From NCBI RefSeq assembly GCF_017744655.1, contig NZ_JAGIAW010000001.1:620001-684000 (forward strand): DNA of 64,000 nucleotides. The letters run 5' to 3'. The position numbers and the translations under genes are program-made. The DNA is from Devosia sp. (lineage in GTDB: Bacteria; Pseudomonadota; Alphaproteobacteria; Rhizobiales; Devosiaceae). The notes beneath the pieces are model-generated. The model searched no databases. It was not told the origin of the DNA and saw nothing but the letters and a program-made list of their open reading frames with translations. Positions 14,968 through 23,560 of the stretch are shown one piece after another. The first letter of the stretch is position 1. Every line of letters begins with the position of its first letter.

Positions 14968-14983
14968 GTAACCAGTCATTAAC
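14968..14983 (+). promoter_or_regulatory. CtrA-type box upstream of fliL
   Basis: GTAA-CCAGTCA-TTAAC, one mismatch from TTAA-N7-TTAAC, 69 bases before the fliL start. In Caulobacter the fliL-fliM promoter is a CtrA-controlled class II promoter. Confidence 0.6.
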
Positions 14984-15051
14984 CAAGATGGCATTAGGTG
15001 GACATGCGGCCGGAATCGTCTGGTCTCACGACTATCTCTTGCGGGGGCATT

Positions 15052-15576
15052 ATGGCGACGGAAGCGGAAGTTGGCGGTGAAGCGCCAGCCAAGAAGGGCA
15101 TCAACAAGCTCTTCATCATCATTGGTGCTGCGGTTGTCGTAGTCCTGCTGGCGGGTGCCGGGCTCTTCTTCTTTATGTCCTCGGGCAGCTCTGCTCCTGC
15201 GGCTACGGACGGTCACGGCGCAGCTGCAGAGGCCGGCACTGGCGGCGAACATGGCGCGGCAGCTCCGGCTGATACCTTCATCTTCAATCTCGAACCGATG
15301 ATGGTGAACCTGCAAAGCGTCGATGGCGTGCAGAACTACATGAAGCTCACCGTCGCGCTCGAAGTAGCTGATGAGCACATGATGACTGAAATTCAGCCGC
15401 GGCTCGCCAAGGTCGTGGATGCCTTTCAGGTCTATATGCGCGAACTACGCAAGTCGGACCTCGAAGGCTCGGCCGGCGTCTATCGCCTCAAGGAAGAACT
15501 GCTGCGCCGCGTCAATCTCGCGGTTTACCCGGCGCGCATCGAAAGCATTCTCTTCAAGGAAATCCTGGTGCAGTGA
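15052..15576 (+). CDS. fliL: Flagellar basal body-associated protein FliL
   Basis: Single-pass inner-membrane protein that rings the stator units and supports torque. The 174 residues show a short cytoplasmic tail, one membrane helix (LFIIIGAAVVVVLLAGAGLF), a Gly/Ala/His linker and the stomatin-like periplasmic domain ending in NLAVYPARIESILFKEILVQ. The ATG at 15052 follows GCGGGGGC; an ATG 18 codons earlier has no ribosome site. First gene of fliL-fliM-DUF6468-motE. Confidence 0.93.
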   Translation: MATEAEVGGEAPAKKGINKLFIIIGAAVVVVLLAGAGLFFFMSSGSSAPAATDGHGAAAEAGTGGEHGAAAPADTFIFNLEPMMVNLQSVDGVQNYMKLTVALEVADEHMMTEIQPRLAKVVDAFQVYMRELRKSDLEGSAGVYRLKEELLRRVNLAVYPARIESILFKEILVQ

Positions 15577-16742
15577 TGGCTGGTCCTTCCGATCAAGACA
15601 AACTCTCGGAAGACTGGGGCCTCGATACGATCGATGCCGCGAGCTCTTCCTTCGATATCCCGGGTGAGGATGGCGGCGAAGAAGATTGGGCCGCCATGCT
15701 CAAGGCCAGCCAGGATGCGGCTGCCGATGGTGGCGTGGATCGTGTCCTCAATCAGGACGAAATCGACAATCTCCTCGGCTTCGACGCGGCAACATCAAGC
15801 AATGTCGAGTTGAGCGGCGTCCAGGCGCTGATCAACAATGCGCTCGTCAGCTACGAGCGTCTGCCGATGCTCGAAATCGTCTTCGACCGCCTCGTGCGTC
15901 TGGCGACGACTTCGCTGCGCAACTTTACCTCCGACAACGTGGAAGTCTCGCTCGACTCCATCTCGTCGGTCCGCTTTGGCGACTATCTCAATTCCATCCC
16001 GCTGCCGGCCATTCTTTCGGTCATCAAGGCTGAGGAATGGGAGAACTACGGCCTCCTCACCGTCGACTCCAGCCTCATCTATTCGATGATCGACGTGCTG
16101 CTCGGCGGCCGCCGCAGCGGCGTTACCGTGCGCATCGAGGGTCGTCCCTACACGACCATCGAGCAGGCGCTGGCCCAGCGTCTCATTGAGGTGATCCTCG
16201 AAGACACCAAGCGTGCCTTCGAGCCGGTCACCCAGATCAATTTCAAGCTCGAGCGCATGGAAACCAATCCGCGCTTCGCGGCCATCTCCCGGCCGAACAA
16301 TGCCGCCATCCTGATCGAACTCCGCATCGAAATGGATGATCGCGGCGGCAAGGTCGAAATTCTTCTGCCCTACGCCACCATCGAACCGATCCGCGAACAG
16401 CTCCTGCAGATGTTCATGGGTGAAAAGTTCGGCCGCGACCCGATCTGGGAAGGGCACTTGGCAACGGAAATCTACCAGGCCGACGTCGAAATCGACGCCG
16501 TCCTGCATGAACAGGAACTGCCGCTGTCGCGCCTTCTGGCGCTCAATGTCGGTGACACGGTGATGTTCGAGCGTTCGCCGAGCGATCCGGTGCTGCTGCG
16601 CTGCGGCGATGTCGAGCTGACCGAGGCCGTCATGGGCCATATCGGAAATTACGTTTCAGTGCGGGTTACCCGCCCCCTCAATCCGCCCAAGGTCACAATG
16701 GCGGCATTCGAGGCGATTGATGAATCTATGGAAGGTCGATGA
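15576..16742 (+). CDS. fliM: Flagellar motor switch protein FliM
   Basis: C-ring protein that receives CheY-P and sets rotation direction. The 388 residues have an N-terminal acidic extension of about 50 residues before the CheY-binding style motif NQDEIDNLLGF, then the CheC-like middle domain and the C-terminal SpoA domain (SRLLALNVGDTVMF). The ATG overlaps the fliL stop by one base. No fliN or fliG lies nearby, so the switch complex is encoded in more than one place. Confidence 0.95.
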   Translation: MAGPSDQDKLSEDWGLDTIDAASSSFDIPGEDGGEEDWAAMLKASQDAAADGGVDRVLNQDEIDNLLGFDAATSSNVELSGVQALINNALVSYERLPMLEIVFDRLVRLATTSLRNFTSDNVEVSLDSISSVRFGDYLNSIPLPAILSVIKAEEWENYGLLTVDSSLIYSMIDVLLGGRRSGVTVRIEGRPYTTIEQALAQRLIEVILEDTKRAFEPVTQINFKLERMETNPRFAAISRPNNAAILIELRIEMDDRGGKVEILLPYATIEPIREQLLQMFMGEKFGRDPIWEGHLATEIYQADVEIDAVLHEQELPLSRLLALNVGDTVMFERSPSDPVLLRCGDVELTEAVMGHIGNYVSVRVTRPLNPPKVTMAAFEAIDESMEGR

Positions 16743-17206
16743 TGTTGGGCTTGTCGATGGGATTGTTCATTGAAGCTGCGGTCGCGGTGCTCATGGCGCT
16801 TACCCTGGGCTATTGCGTTATTCTCAACCGCCGCCTGGCACACCTGCATGCCGACCGCGAGGCGCTCAAGCTGATGGTCGGCGATCTGGTGACGGCGACA
16901 AACCTTGCCAACCAGGCCATCAAGGAGCTCAAGGCCACCGCCGTCGAAGCGGACATGACCCTGAGCTCGCGCCTCGAAGAAGCCGAGCGTTTCGGCATCG
17001 AACTGGCAAACCACGTCAATGCAGGCGCTGCCATGATGCAGCGCATCGTGCGCCTCACCAATGTCGCTCGCCAGCATCCCGTGCTGGCGACGCCCAGCCA
17101 GGCCGCCGAACAGGCCGACCGCATGGATGGCAAGCAGCCCAACAAGGTCCGCGCCGCGCTCGAACAGCTTACGACGCGCGTCAGTAATCGTGGAGTTGCC
17201 GCGTGA
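16739..17206 (+). CDS. DUF6468-type membrane protein of the fliL-fliM operon
   Basis: A 155-residue protein with one N-terminal membrane helix (FIEAAVAVLMALTLGYCVIL) followed by a cytoplasmic or periplasmic helical, likely coiled-coil, domain (LMVGDLVTATNLANQAIKEL, LSSRLEEAERFGIELANHV). It starts inside the fliM stop (ATGATG). A protein of this kind directly follows fliM in many alphaproteobacteria; in Caulobacter the flagellar positioning gene pflI occupies about this position, but I cannot tell from sequence alone whether they are homologous. Confidence 0.75.
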   Translation: MMLGLSMGLFIEAAVAVLMALTLGYCVILNRRLAHLHADREALKLMVGDLVTATNLANQAIKELKATAVEADMTLSSRLEEAERFGIELANHVNAGAAMMQRIVRLTNVARQHPVLATPSQAAEQADRMDGKQPNKVRAALEQLTTRVSNRGVAA

Positions 17207-18222
17207 ACCGGATCCGCCTGCTTCCTGTCGTTATCCTGATGGTGGCAGCCCTGCTCGTCCTCAAGACGGTGGGCCTGGTCACCCAGGGACACTACGCTCT
17301 CTCGGGCGTCACGCCGGCCATGGCGGCCGGCGGTGGTGGCGAAGCTGCGGGCGGCCATGGTGGCGGCGCGGCAGCTCCCGCCGGAACCACAACCTTGCAG
17401 CAGCCGACCCTTTCGGATGCTGCTCCGACCTTGGGCGATACTTCGCCCACGCTCGGCCAGCAGGCCGATGCCGCCGCCGGCGGCCACGGCGCTCCTCCTG
17501 CCGCTGAAGGCGGGCACGGCACTGCGCCGGCTGCAGAAGGTGAAACCGTGCAGGTCGCCGAAGCCAATATCGACGCTGCCCAGTCCAGCGGCGAGCATGG
17601 TGGCAGCAATAGCGTAGCCGACTTCAATGCCTGCGCGCCGCGTCCCGTCGGTGAAGTCCAAGGTGGTCAGCTCACGGTCGTGCCGGGAGATTGCCCGCCG
17701 CAGGCCGACGCCGTGCCGCAATTGTCGACGCCCACCGGCAATGTCGATATCGGCGGTTCTGACCCGACGCTCACCGAACAGGTCCTGCTCGATCGTCTGG
17801 CCGCGCGCCGTACCGAGCTTGAAACCTACGAGCAGGAGCTGGCCATGCGCGCCTCGCTCATCGACGCTGCCGAAAAGCGCGCCAATGAACGGACGGCAAC
17901 GCTCCAGGCCCTCGAAGCGCAGATCGCGACCCTGGTCGAAGAGCGCAAGAAGCTCGAAGAAGAGCAGTTCACTGCCATCGTCTCCATGTACCAGACGATG
18001 AAGCCCAAGGACGCCGCCGGCATCTTCAACCAGCTTGAGATCGATATCCTGGTGCGCGTCGCCAAGATGATGTCGCCGCGCAAGATGGCGCCGATTCTCG
18101 CCGCCATGGACACGGTCCGGGCCCAGGAGCTGACGGTGCGACTCGCCTCCGAGACTTCGGAGAATCCCGAAGAGATGCAGGCGGCGGATATCGCGGCCTT
18201 GCCGCAGATCGTCGGCCAGTAA
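17203..18222 (+). CDS. motE: MotE-like flagellar protein (MgtE N-terminal type domain)
   Basis: Protein of 339 residues with an N-terminal membrane anchor (VVILMVAALLVLKTVGL), a long Gly/Ala/His/Pro-rich linker (residues about 40-180), a coiled coil (RRTELETYEQELAMR to ERKKLEEEQF) and a C-terminal MgtE-N-like helical domain (MYQTMKPKDAAGIFNQLEID, MMSPRKMAPILAAMD). MotE of rhizobia is a periplasmic chaperone for the stator protein MotC; no motC is present here, so the partner may differ. GTG start overlaps the previous stop. Last gene before a terminator. Confidence 0.8.
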   Translation: MNRIRLLPVVILMVAALLVLKTVGLVTQGHYALSGVTPAMAAGGGGEAAGGHGGGAAAPAGTTTLQQPTLSDAAPTLGDTSPTLGQQADAAAGGHGAPPAAEGGHGTAPAAEGETVQVAEANIDAAQSSGEHGGSNSVADFNACAPRPVGEVQGGQLTVVPGDCPPQADAVPQLSTPTGNVDIGGSDPTLTEQVLLDRLAARRTELETYEQELAMRASLIDAAEKRANERTATLQALEAQIATLVEERKKLEEEQFTAIVSMYQTMKPKDAAGIFNQLEIDILVRVAKMMSPRKMAPILAAMDTVRAQELTVRLASETSENPEEMQAADIAALPQIVGQ

Positions 18223-18231
18223 GCAGCCCCG

Positions 18232-18262
18232 AAGCCCGCAACCTTGAAATTGCGGGCTTTTT
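18232..18262 (+). terminator. Terminator of the fliL-fliM operon
   Basis: AAGCCCGCAA-ccttgaaa-TTGCGGGCTT followed by TTTCC, 9 bases after the motE stop. Confidence 0.85.
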
Positions 18263-18428
18263 CCTTGCCTGAGGCCAAATTTTCGTCGCTGCGGAGGCTC
18301 TTCCACCCCCTCCGCGTAATCGGACGTTAAGCATGCCCGATTAGGTTTGTGCCTAGTCTTTTTGTCGTTGGTGTTTTCCGCATGCGCGGGGTTCCCAGCA
18401 CTGCGTCGGGCAGGTGGAAGTCGTGAAA

Positions 18429-21400
18429 ATGACCAGCAAACCGGGTTGGCTGCGGCCACGCAATATTCTTGCTGCGGCCTTACTGTCGGTCAGCCTGATG
18501 TCTGTTTCGCTCGCTATGGCCCAGGAGCAGGCGCAGTTCTTCGCCACCCAGGAAGAAGGCTACGGCCGCCTCGTCGTCAGCTTCCCGGATCGCGACACTA
18601 TGCCTGCCTATGCCATGCGCATGAGCAATGGCGTTCTCTCGCTCGAATTCCAGGAGCCGATTTCACTCGTCCTGCCTGACGTCGCCTCGATCATGCCCGA
18701 ATATCTATCCGTGGCGCGGCTCGATCCGGCCGGCACGGGCCTCCGCATCGGCCTGCGTACCACGCTCAATTTCAACCGCACCGAAGCGGGTACAAAACTC
18801 TTCATCGACCTCCTGCCGCCCGATTGGCAGGGCTCGCCACCGCCGCTGCCGCAGGACGTGCTCGACGAAATGGCCGAGAAGGCCCAGCGCATCGCCCTGC
18901 GCGACGACCAGAAGCGCAAGGCGCAGGTCGTGGCCGAGCAGAACCCGATCGCCAGCCTCCGCATCGGCCGCAATCCGACCTTCATGCGCCTGCAGTTCGA
19001 TTGGACCATTCCCACCGGCGGCACTTTTGACTTCTCCGGCGAGCAAGGCCGCATCGATTTCGAATGGCCGGTCAATATCGACCTGCGCGAATTGCTGACC
19101 GATCTGCCCTCCGAAATCGTCTCGGCCAAAAATTCGGTCACTCTCGATGGCAGTGCCGTCGAAATGAAGTTCGGCCGCGGCGTCACTCCGCGGTTCTATT
19201 CGACCGGGCCCAACCAATATGTGCTCGATATCGACATAGCGGGCGAGGGGCTGCCAGAATTCTCCGCCGCCGCATTGGCCTCCGAACTGCCCGCCAGCGC
19301 CCCTGCCGCCGAGGGCCAGCAGCCGGGTGTCGTGGTCGCAGGCAGCGACCTGACCGCCACCGATCCCGAAAAGATCACCCCGTTCGTCACGACGCTGGGC
19401 AGCACCGTCCGCGTCGTCTTCCCCTTCGTTCAGGAAACGCCCTCGGCCATCTTCCGGCGCGGCGACTCGGTCTGGCTGGTCTTTGACACGCACAGCGCCA
19501 TCCAGCTTCCCGAAGAGCTCGAAAAGCTCTCTGACATCTCGAGCGAATTCGTCGTCACCACTATCGACGATGCGCAGGTGGTTCGCATCGATCTCTCGCA
19601 GGATCGGCTCGCCACCATCGGTTCGGAAGGCCAGGCCTGGGTTCTTTCGCTCGGCGATGTCATGATGGCGCCGACCGAGCCCATGGAACTGACCCGCCGC
19701 CGCGATATGCGCGGCGATTTCGAGATGACCGCCAATATGGTCCGCCCCGGCCGCGTTCATGATTTCCAGGATCCGCTGGTCGGCGATCATCTCAGCGTCA
19801 TCACCGCCTATCCACCGGCCCGCGGCATTACCCGCTCGCTCGACTATGTGGATTTCTCCGCGCTCCAGAGCGTTCATGGCCTCGTCATCCGTCCCAAGGC
19901 CGACAATCTCGAAGTCGCGCTCGAAAACGCCCTTGCCGTCATCACGGCGGACGAGGGGCTGGAAGTGTCGTCCACCGACACGCTCCGCCAGGACCTGCCG
20001 TCCTCGGCCCCCAGCCAGCGCGCCAGCTTCATCGATTTCGATCCCTTGCAGCAGCCCGATTTCGCGCTCTTTGCCAAGCAGCGCGACGAGCTGGAAGCAA
20101 CCGCCGCCGCCAGCGATGGCCGCGCCCGTGATACGGCCCGGCTCGACCTCGCCAATTTCTTCATCGCCAACGGTCTTTCCCACGAAGCGCTCGGCATTCT
20201 TCGGGTAATCGGGGAAACCCAGCGCAATGAGGAAGTGCTCAACAAGGTCCAGATGAGTGAGGCCGTCGCCAATATCATGGCCGGCCGCCCCAAAGACGCG
20301 CTGATGCGACTCAATGGCTCGAACATGGACCAGGACATCGACGCGATGTTCTGGCGCGCCATCGCCCGCTCGCAGAATGGCGACTATGCCGGCGCTCGTG
20401 CCGACGCCACCCAAGCCTATTCCATCATCGACAGCTACCCATCCTGGGCGCGCGAAAAATTCCTCCTGGCCGCCACGCGCGCGGCCGTTGAGGAGCACTA
20501 TGCCGATCAGGCCCAGGAGATGATCGGCGACGTCGTCTTCGCCGCGCTCAACCCCGATCAGGTCGGCGAGTTCAGCCTGCTCTCCGGCCGTATCGCCGAG
20601 GAGCAGGGGCGTCTTGATGCTGCCATCGACATGTACGGTCAGGCCATCGCCACCGAAATCCGGCCGGCCCGCGCCGAAGCGGTTTATCGCACCCTCGGCA
20701 TTCTCGACAAGCAGAAGCGCCTCGACGTGGTGCGCGGTGCGCAAACCCTTGCCGCCGAAGCGCTGCTCTGGCGCGGCGATGCCCTCGGCGCCGATATGCA
20801 GGGCATGCTGGCCGACCTCTATTTCCGCACCGGCGAATATCGCCAGGGTTTTGAATCGGTCATGGCCGCCGTCGCCAGCGACCCGGAAAGTCGCGACGTG
20901 CAGGCCCTGAGCGATCACGCCCAGCGCATGTTCAACGATCTCTTCCTCAATGGTCTCGCCGATTCCATCGATCCAATCGCGGCACTCGGCATCTATTACG
21001 ACTTCCGCCAGCTCACCCCGCCCGGCGCCCGTGGCGACGAAATGATCCGCAATCTGGCGCGGCGCCTCGTGCGCGTCGACCTGCTGCCGCAGGCCGCCGA
21101 ACTCCTGCAATACCAGCTCGACAACCGCCTGCGCGGCGTTGCCCGCACCGAAGTCGCCTCCGATCTCGCCGTCATCTACCTCGCCGAACACAAGCCGGCC
21201 GAAGCCATGCGCGTGCTCAATGACACGCGCCTTCCTGACCTCTCCGGCACGCTCGCCCGCCAGCGCCGGATTCTCGAAGCCCGCGCTCTGCTCGATGGCG
21301 GCCGCGACCAGCTCGCGCTCGATCTCGTGCGTGATCTCAGCGGCCAGGACGTCGAACTCATGCGTATCGACGCCCATTGGCAGGCCAAGCGCTACGCCCA

Positions 21401-21776
21401 GGCTGGCCAGTTCATCGAACAGCTTTATGGCGCAACGCCAGCCGGCGTGCCGCTCACCAAGGCCGCCCGCATGGGCATCCTGCAGGCCGGTGTCGGCTAT
21501 GCCCTTTCCAACGACGCTGCCGGCCTTGCGCGCCTGCGCTCCAAATATTCCGATGCCATGGTCAATTCGCCGGAATGGCCGATGTTCGACTATGTCACCG
21601 GCCCGATCGAAGTCACCAGCACCCAGTTCCGCCAGGTCGCCCAGCAGATCGCCGCCGTCGACGGCCTCGAAACCTTCCTCGCCGCCTATCGCGACGTCTA
21701 CGAAAGCCAGGGCGCGCTTACACCGATATCGGCGAGTGAAGAGGACGGCGGGTCGGTGGCGTCGCTCAGCGAGTAG
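18429..21776 (+). CDS. Large periplasmic TPR protein linked to flagellar operon
   Basis: Protein of 1,115 residues with a signal peptide (LLSVSLMSVSLAMA-QEQ). The first 500 residues look beta-rich with repeated modules (LRIGRNPTFMRLQFDW, FVTTLGSTVRVVFPF) followed by a long alpha-helical part with TPR-like units (about 560-1050). TPR superhelices act as protein docking platforms. Similar large proteins lie after the fliL-fliM-motE genes in related genomes, which suggests a role in motor or envelope assembly, but no function is proven. A GTG at 18414 or 18423 is an alternative start. It has its own upstream region behind a terminator. Confidence 0.8.
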   Translation: MTSKPGWLRPRNILAAALLSVSLMSVSLAMAQEQAQFFATQEEGYGRLVVSFPDRDTMPAYAMRMSNGVLSLEFQEPISLVLPDVASIMPEYLSVARLDPAGTGLRIGLRTTLNFNRTEAGTKLFIDLLPPDWQGSPPPLPQDVLDEMAEKAQRIALRDDQKRKAQVVAEQNPIASLRIGRNPTFMRLQFDWTIPTGGTFDFSGEQGRIDFEWPVNIDLRELLTDLPSEIVSAKNSVTLDGSAVEMKFGRGVTPRFYSTGPNQYVLDIDIAGEGLPEFSAAALASELPASAPAAEGQQPGVVVAGSDLTATDPEKITPFVTTLGSTVRVVFPFVQETPSAIFRRGDSVWLVFDTHSAIQLPEELEKLSDISSEFVVTTIDDAQVVRIDLSQDRLATIGSEGQAWVLSLGDVMMAPTEPMELTRRRDMRGDFEMTANMVRPGRVHDFQDPLVGDHLSVITAYPPARGITRSLDYVDFSALQSVHGLVIRPKADNLEVALENALAVITADEGLEVSSTDTLRQDLPSSAPSQRASFIDFDPLQQPDFALFAKQRDELEATAAASDGRARDTARLDLANFFIANGLSHEALGILRVIGETQRNEEVLNKVQMSEAVANIMAGRPKDALMRLNGSNMDQDIDAMFWRAIARSQNGDYAGARADATQAYSIIDSYPSWAREKFLLAATRAAVEEHYADQAQEMIGDVVFAALNPDQVGEFSLLSGRIAEEQGRLDAAIDMYGQAIATEIRPARAEAVYRTLGILDKQKRLDVVRGAQTLAAEALLWRGDALGADMQGMLADLYFRTGEYRQGFESVMAAVASDPESRDVQALSDHAQRMFNDLFLNGLADSIDPIAALGIYYDFRQLTPPGARGDEMIRNLARRLVRVDLLPQAAELLQYQLDNRLRGVARTEVASDLAVIYLAEHKPAEAMRVLNDTRLPDLSGTLARQRRILEARALLDGGRDQLALDLVRDLSGQDVELMRIDAHWQAKRYAQAGQFIEQLYGATPAGVPLTKAARMGILQAGVGYALSNDAAGLARLRSKYSDAMVNSPEWPMFDYVTGPIEVTSTQFRQVAQQIAAVDGLETFLAAYRDVYESQGALTPISASEEDGGSVASLSE

Positions 21777-21784
21777 GACACGCC

Positions 21785-22351
21785 GTGATCGAGCGCCCCG
21801 GCCTGGGCAATTCGGCCCACGCCGAACCGCTGCTTCGCCGCGCCGCGCTCTGGGCCGCCGACTGCGCCGATCTGGCGCTACCGGTATTCGAGGCCATCGC
21901 ACCTGCGGACAACAGAGCGCGTGACGCCATCGACGGCGCGCGCCAGTTCGGCCTCGGCGGCAAGCGGGACAAGGGCTTGCGGACGCTGGCATGGGCCGCC
22001 CATGCCGCCGCCAGCGAGAGCGATGCGCCATCGGCAAAATACGCGGCGCGCTCGGCAATGCTGGCCGCGGCAGTCGCCTATACGCATACCGACCTGACCA
22101 TTGGGAAACAGGGCATCAACCAGGCCAGACATCTGCTTGGCCCCGCCGTGTACGCGGCTCTTGCCTGCGAAGCCTCGTCCGATACGAAAGCCGGCATTGC
22201 AGAAAACATCCTGCAAACCACGGCCAGTAGCGCGCCAGTGGATGTCTTTACGCTCCTCAGGCAGTTCCCACTTCAGCCCCGCGGCGCCACGCGGCTAGGC
22301 CAGCTTTTTCACGACCTCGACTCTCGCCTGCGGCAGGCTTTCGGCGGCTAA
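21785..22351 (+). CDS. Imm5-like (SbcC-annotated) alpha-helical protein
   Basis: Helical protein of 188 residues resembling the family often named putative immunity protein or, wrongly, exonuclease SbcC: ALPVFEAIAPADNRARDAID, then ARQFGLGGKRDKGLRTLAWA and AHAAASES. No signal peptide. GTG start 8 bases after the TPR gene, so it is probably co-transcribed with it. No toxin gene is next to it, so an immunity role is not supported by context. The C-terminal 70 residues are less typical of the family. Confidence 0.6.
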   Translation: MIERPGLGNSAHAEPLLRRAALWAADCADLALPVFEAIAPADNRARDAIDGARQFGLGGKRDKGLRTLAWAAHAAASESDAPSAKYAARSAMLAAAVAYTHTDLTIGKQGINQARHLLGPAVYAALACEASSDTKAGIAENILQTTASSAPVDVFTLLRQFPLQPRGATRLGQLFHDLDSRLRQAFGG

Positions 22352-22442
22352 GCATCTCAGGCGTCGCGGACCGCGTTCATCTGCCATCACCACCGACCTC
22401 ATCATGAGGCGCCGCGGTCGAAGGTCCGATCTGCCGCCACCT

Positions 22443-22865
22443 CTACCAGCTATTAGGTCGGAGTTCCCGAATCTGGTGCGCCTTGTTCAGTAGCTCCTGG
22501 CACTGGTCCCAGACGCTTTCTGGATTGATGACGCTCACCCACCGCATCCTGCCGTAAACGGGATGCGGAAAGAGAACATCGAGCGCCTGATAGTCGATAT
22601 TTGCCTCGTCCAGCGCCGCTCTGGTTTGCAAATCCGGAAACAGGGCGGCAAAGGTCTCCTTGTCCGTGGCTAAGTTGAGCCGAAAGACCCCCGGCCGGTC
22701 TAAATTCGACAAAGCGTCATATGCATCATCATGGGTGACGACGGTTGCGAAGGGGAATTTTTGCTCGTCTCCCCGGAAAAAGAACAGATCGTCCGTGCTG
22801 TCATGCACGCTCACATCCGGCAGCGCGGTGAGAAACGATCGGATATCGACAAGCGAAACACCCAT
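22443..22865 (-). CDS. DUF6194 family protein
   Basis: Uncharacterised 140-residue protein, probably DUF6194: FFFRGDEQKFPFATVVTHDD, then GVFRLNLATDKETF and the C-terminal HPVYGRMRWVSVINPES. These proteins have a fold resembling luciferase/MmcQ-like domains and no known reaction. GGAG precedes the ATG at 22865; an upstream ATG would read through the operator region. Divergent from a PadR regulator gene, with paired palindromic repeats between them, so it is the likely target of that regulator. The 90-bp gap downstream holds only a relic of the family C repeat. Confidence 0.75.
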   Translation of the reverse strand: MGVSLVDIRSFLTALPDVSVHDSTDDLFFFRGDEQKFPFATVVTHDDAYDALSNLDRPGVFRLNLATDKETFAALFPDLQTRAALDEANIDYQALDVLFPHPVYGRMRWVSVINPESVWDQCQELLNKAHQIRELRPNSW

Positions 22866-22880
22866 GCTAAACTCCATTGA

Positions 22881-22928
22881 CCAAATTTGGCTAGTTGAAG
22901 CTAGGCTAAGTAACCAAATTTGGCTAGT
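22881..22928. promoter_or_regulatory. Candidate PadR operator: two copies of CCAAATTTGGCTAGT
   Basis: CCAAATTTGGCTAGT at 22881-22895 and again at 22914-22928, spaced 33 bases start to start (three helical turns). The core CCAAATTTGG is a perfect palindrome. It fills the gap between the DUF6194 gene and the PadR gene. Confidence 0.65.
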
Positions 22929-22952
22929 ACGCAATAGTGAGGGCGAAACGGC

Positions 22953-23471
22953 ATGAACGTTGTCAGGCTACTGGTGTTGGGAGCACTACGCGAGACCGGG
23001 CCAGCCCATGGCTACGCCATTGGTCAATTGCTTGACGACTGGCAGGTGCAGACATGGACCAATTTGCGCTCCGGCTCCGTCTACCACGCGCTTCAGCAGA
23101 TGGCGAAAGAGGGGCTGATTATGGCTGGTGAGCCGGAAACCGGCGATCGTGGTCCGGGAAAGACGCGGTTCGCGATCACCGATGCCGGCCGCGCCTCGTT
23201 CTTTGCCCTATTGCGCGAGGCCCTTTCGAGCTTCGACCTGATCGAGCTGAGTTCCGGCCTTGCCTTTCTCGACGCTCTGCCGGACGAGGGGCGTGAATTG
23301 CTCGCCGAGACCAAAGCCCTCCTGGAAGAGAACGCGCTTCGATTGCAGAAGATTGCGGCGACGACGTCAAACGAAAAGGGTGCGCCCCGTACACAGGATC
23401 TGCTCGGCCTGTGGAGCGCCAATCTGGCCGCCACGGCAGGCAGCCTCGAGAAAATTCTCGCCCGGAACTAG
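22953..23471 (+). CDS. PadR family transcriptional regulator
   Basis: Winged-helix repressor of 172 residues: the N-terminal domain has LLVLGALRETGPAHGYAIGQ, RSGSVYHALQQMAKEGLI and the wing GPGKTRFAITDAG, followed by a C-terminal helical dimerisation part. Targets of PadR proteins include phenolic acid and multidrug response genes. The divergent DUF6194 gene and the repeats between them point to local control and autoregulation. The ligand cannot be inferred. Confidence 0.9.
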   Translation: MNVVRLLVLGALRETGPAHGYAIGQLLDDWQVQTWTNLRSGSVYHALQQMAKEGLIMAGEPETGDRGPGKTRFAITDAGRASFFALLREALSSFDLIELSSGLAFLDALPDEGRELLAETKALLEENALRLQKIAATTSNEKGAPRTQDLLGLWSANLAATAGSLEKILARN

Positions 23472-23560
23472 CCTCCCGCTTGCGCCTCGCCAAAGAGCAA
23501 GATCGGTCGAGAGAAGCTGGATGGCATGGCGCATAGATCGCGTGCCACGAAGGAAATGCG

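Noticed and set aside
16810-18459. A 549-codon minus-strand open frame opposite motE and the DUF6468 gene
   Set aside because: Same reason; the plus-strand genes have matching families, membrane helices and translational coupling.
18705-22058. A 1,117-codon open frame on the minus strand opposite the TPR gene
   Set aside because: It is an antisense shadow of a high-GC gene; it has no ribosome site or recognisable domain and its composition (Arg/Gly/Ala-rich) is typical of such shadows.
21785-22351. Toxin-immunity system around the Imm5-like protein
   Set aside because: No toxin, secretion tag or polymorphic-toxin features in the neighbouring TPR or DUF6194 genes.
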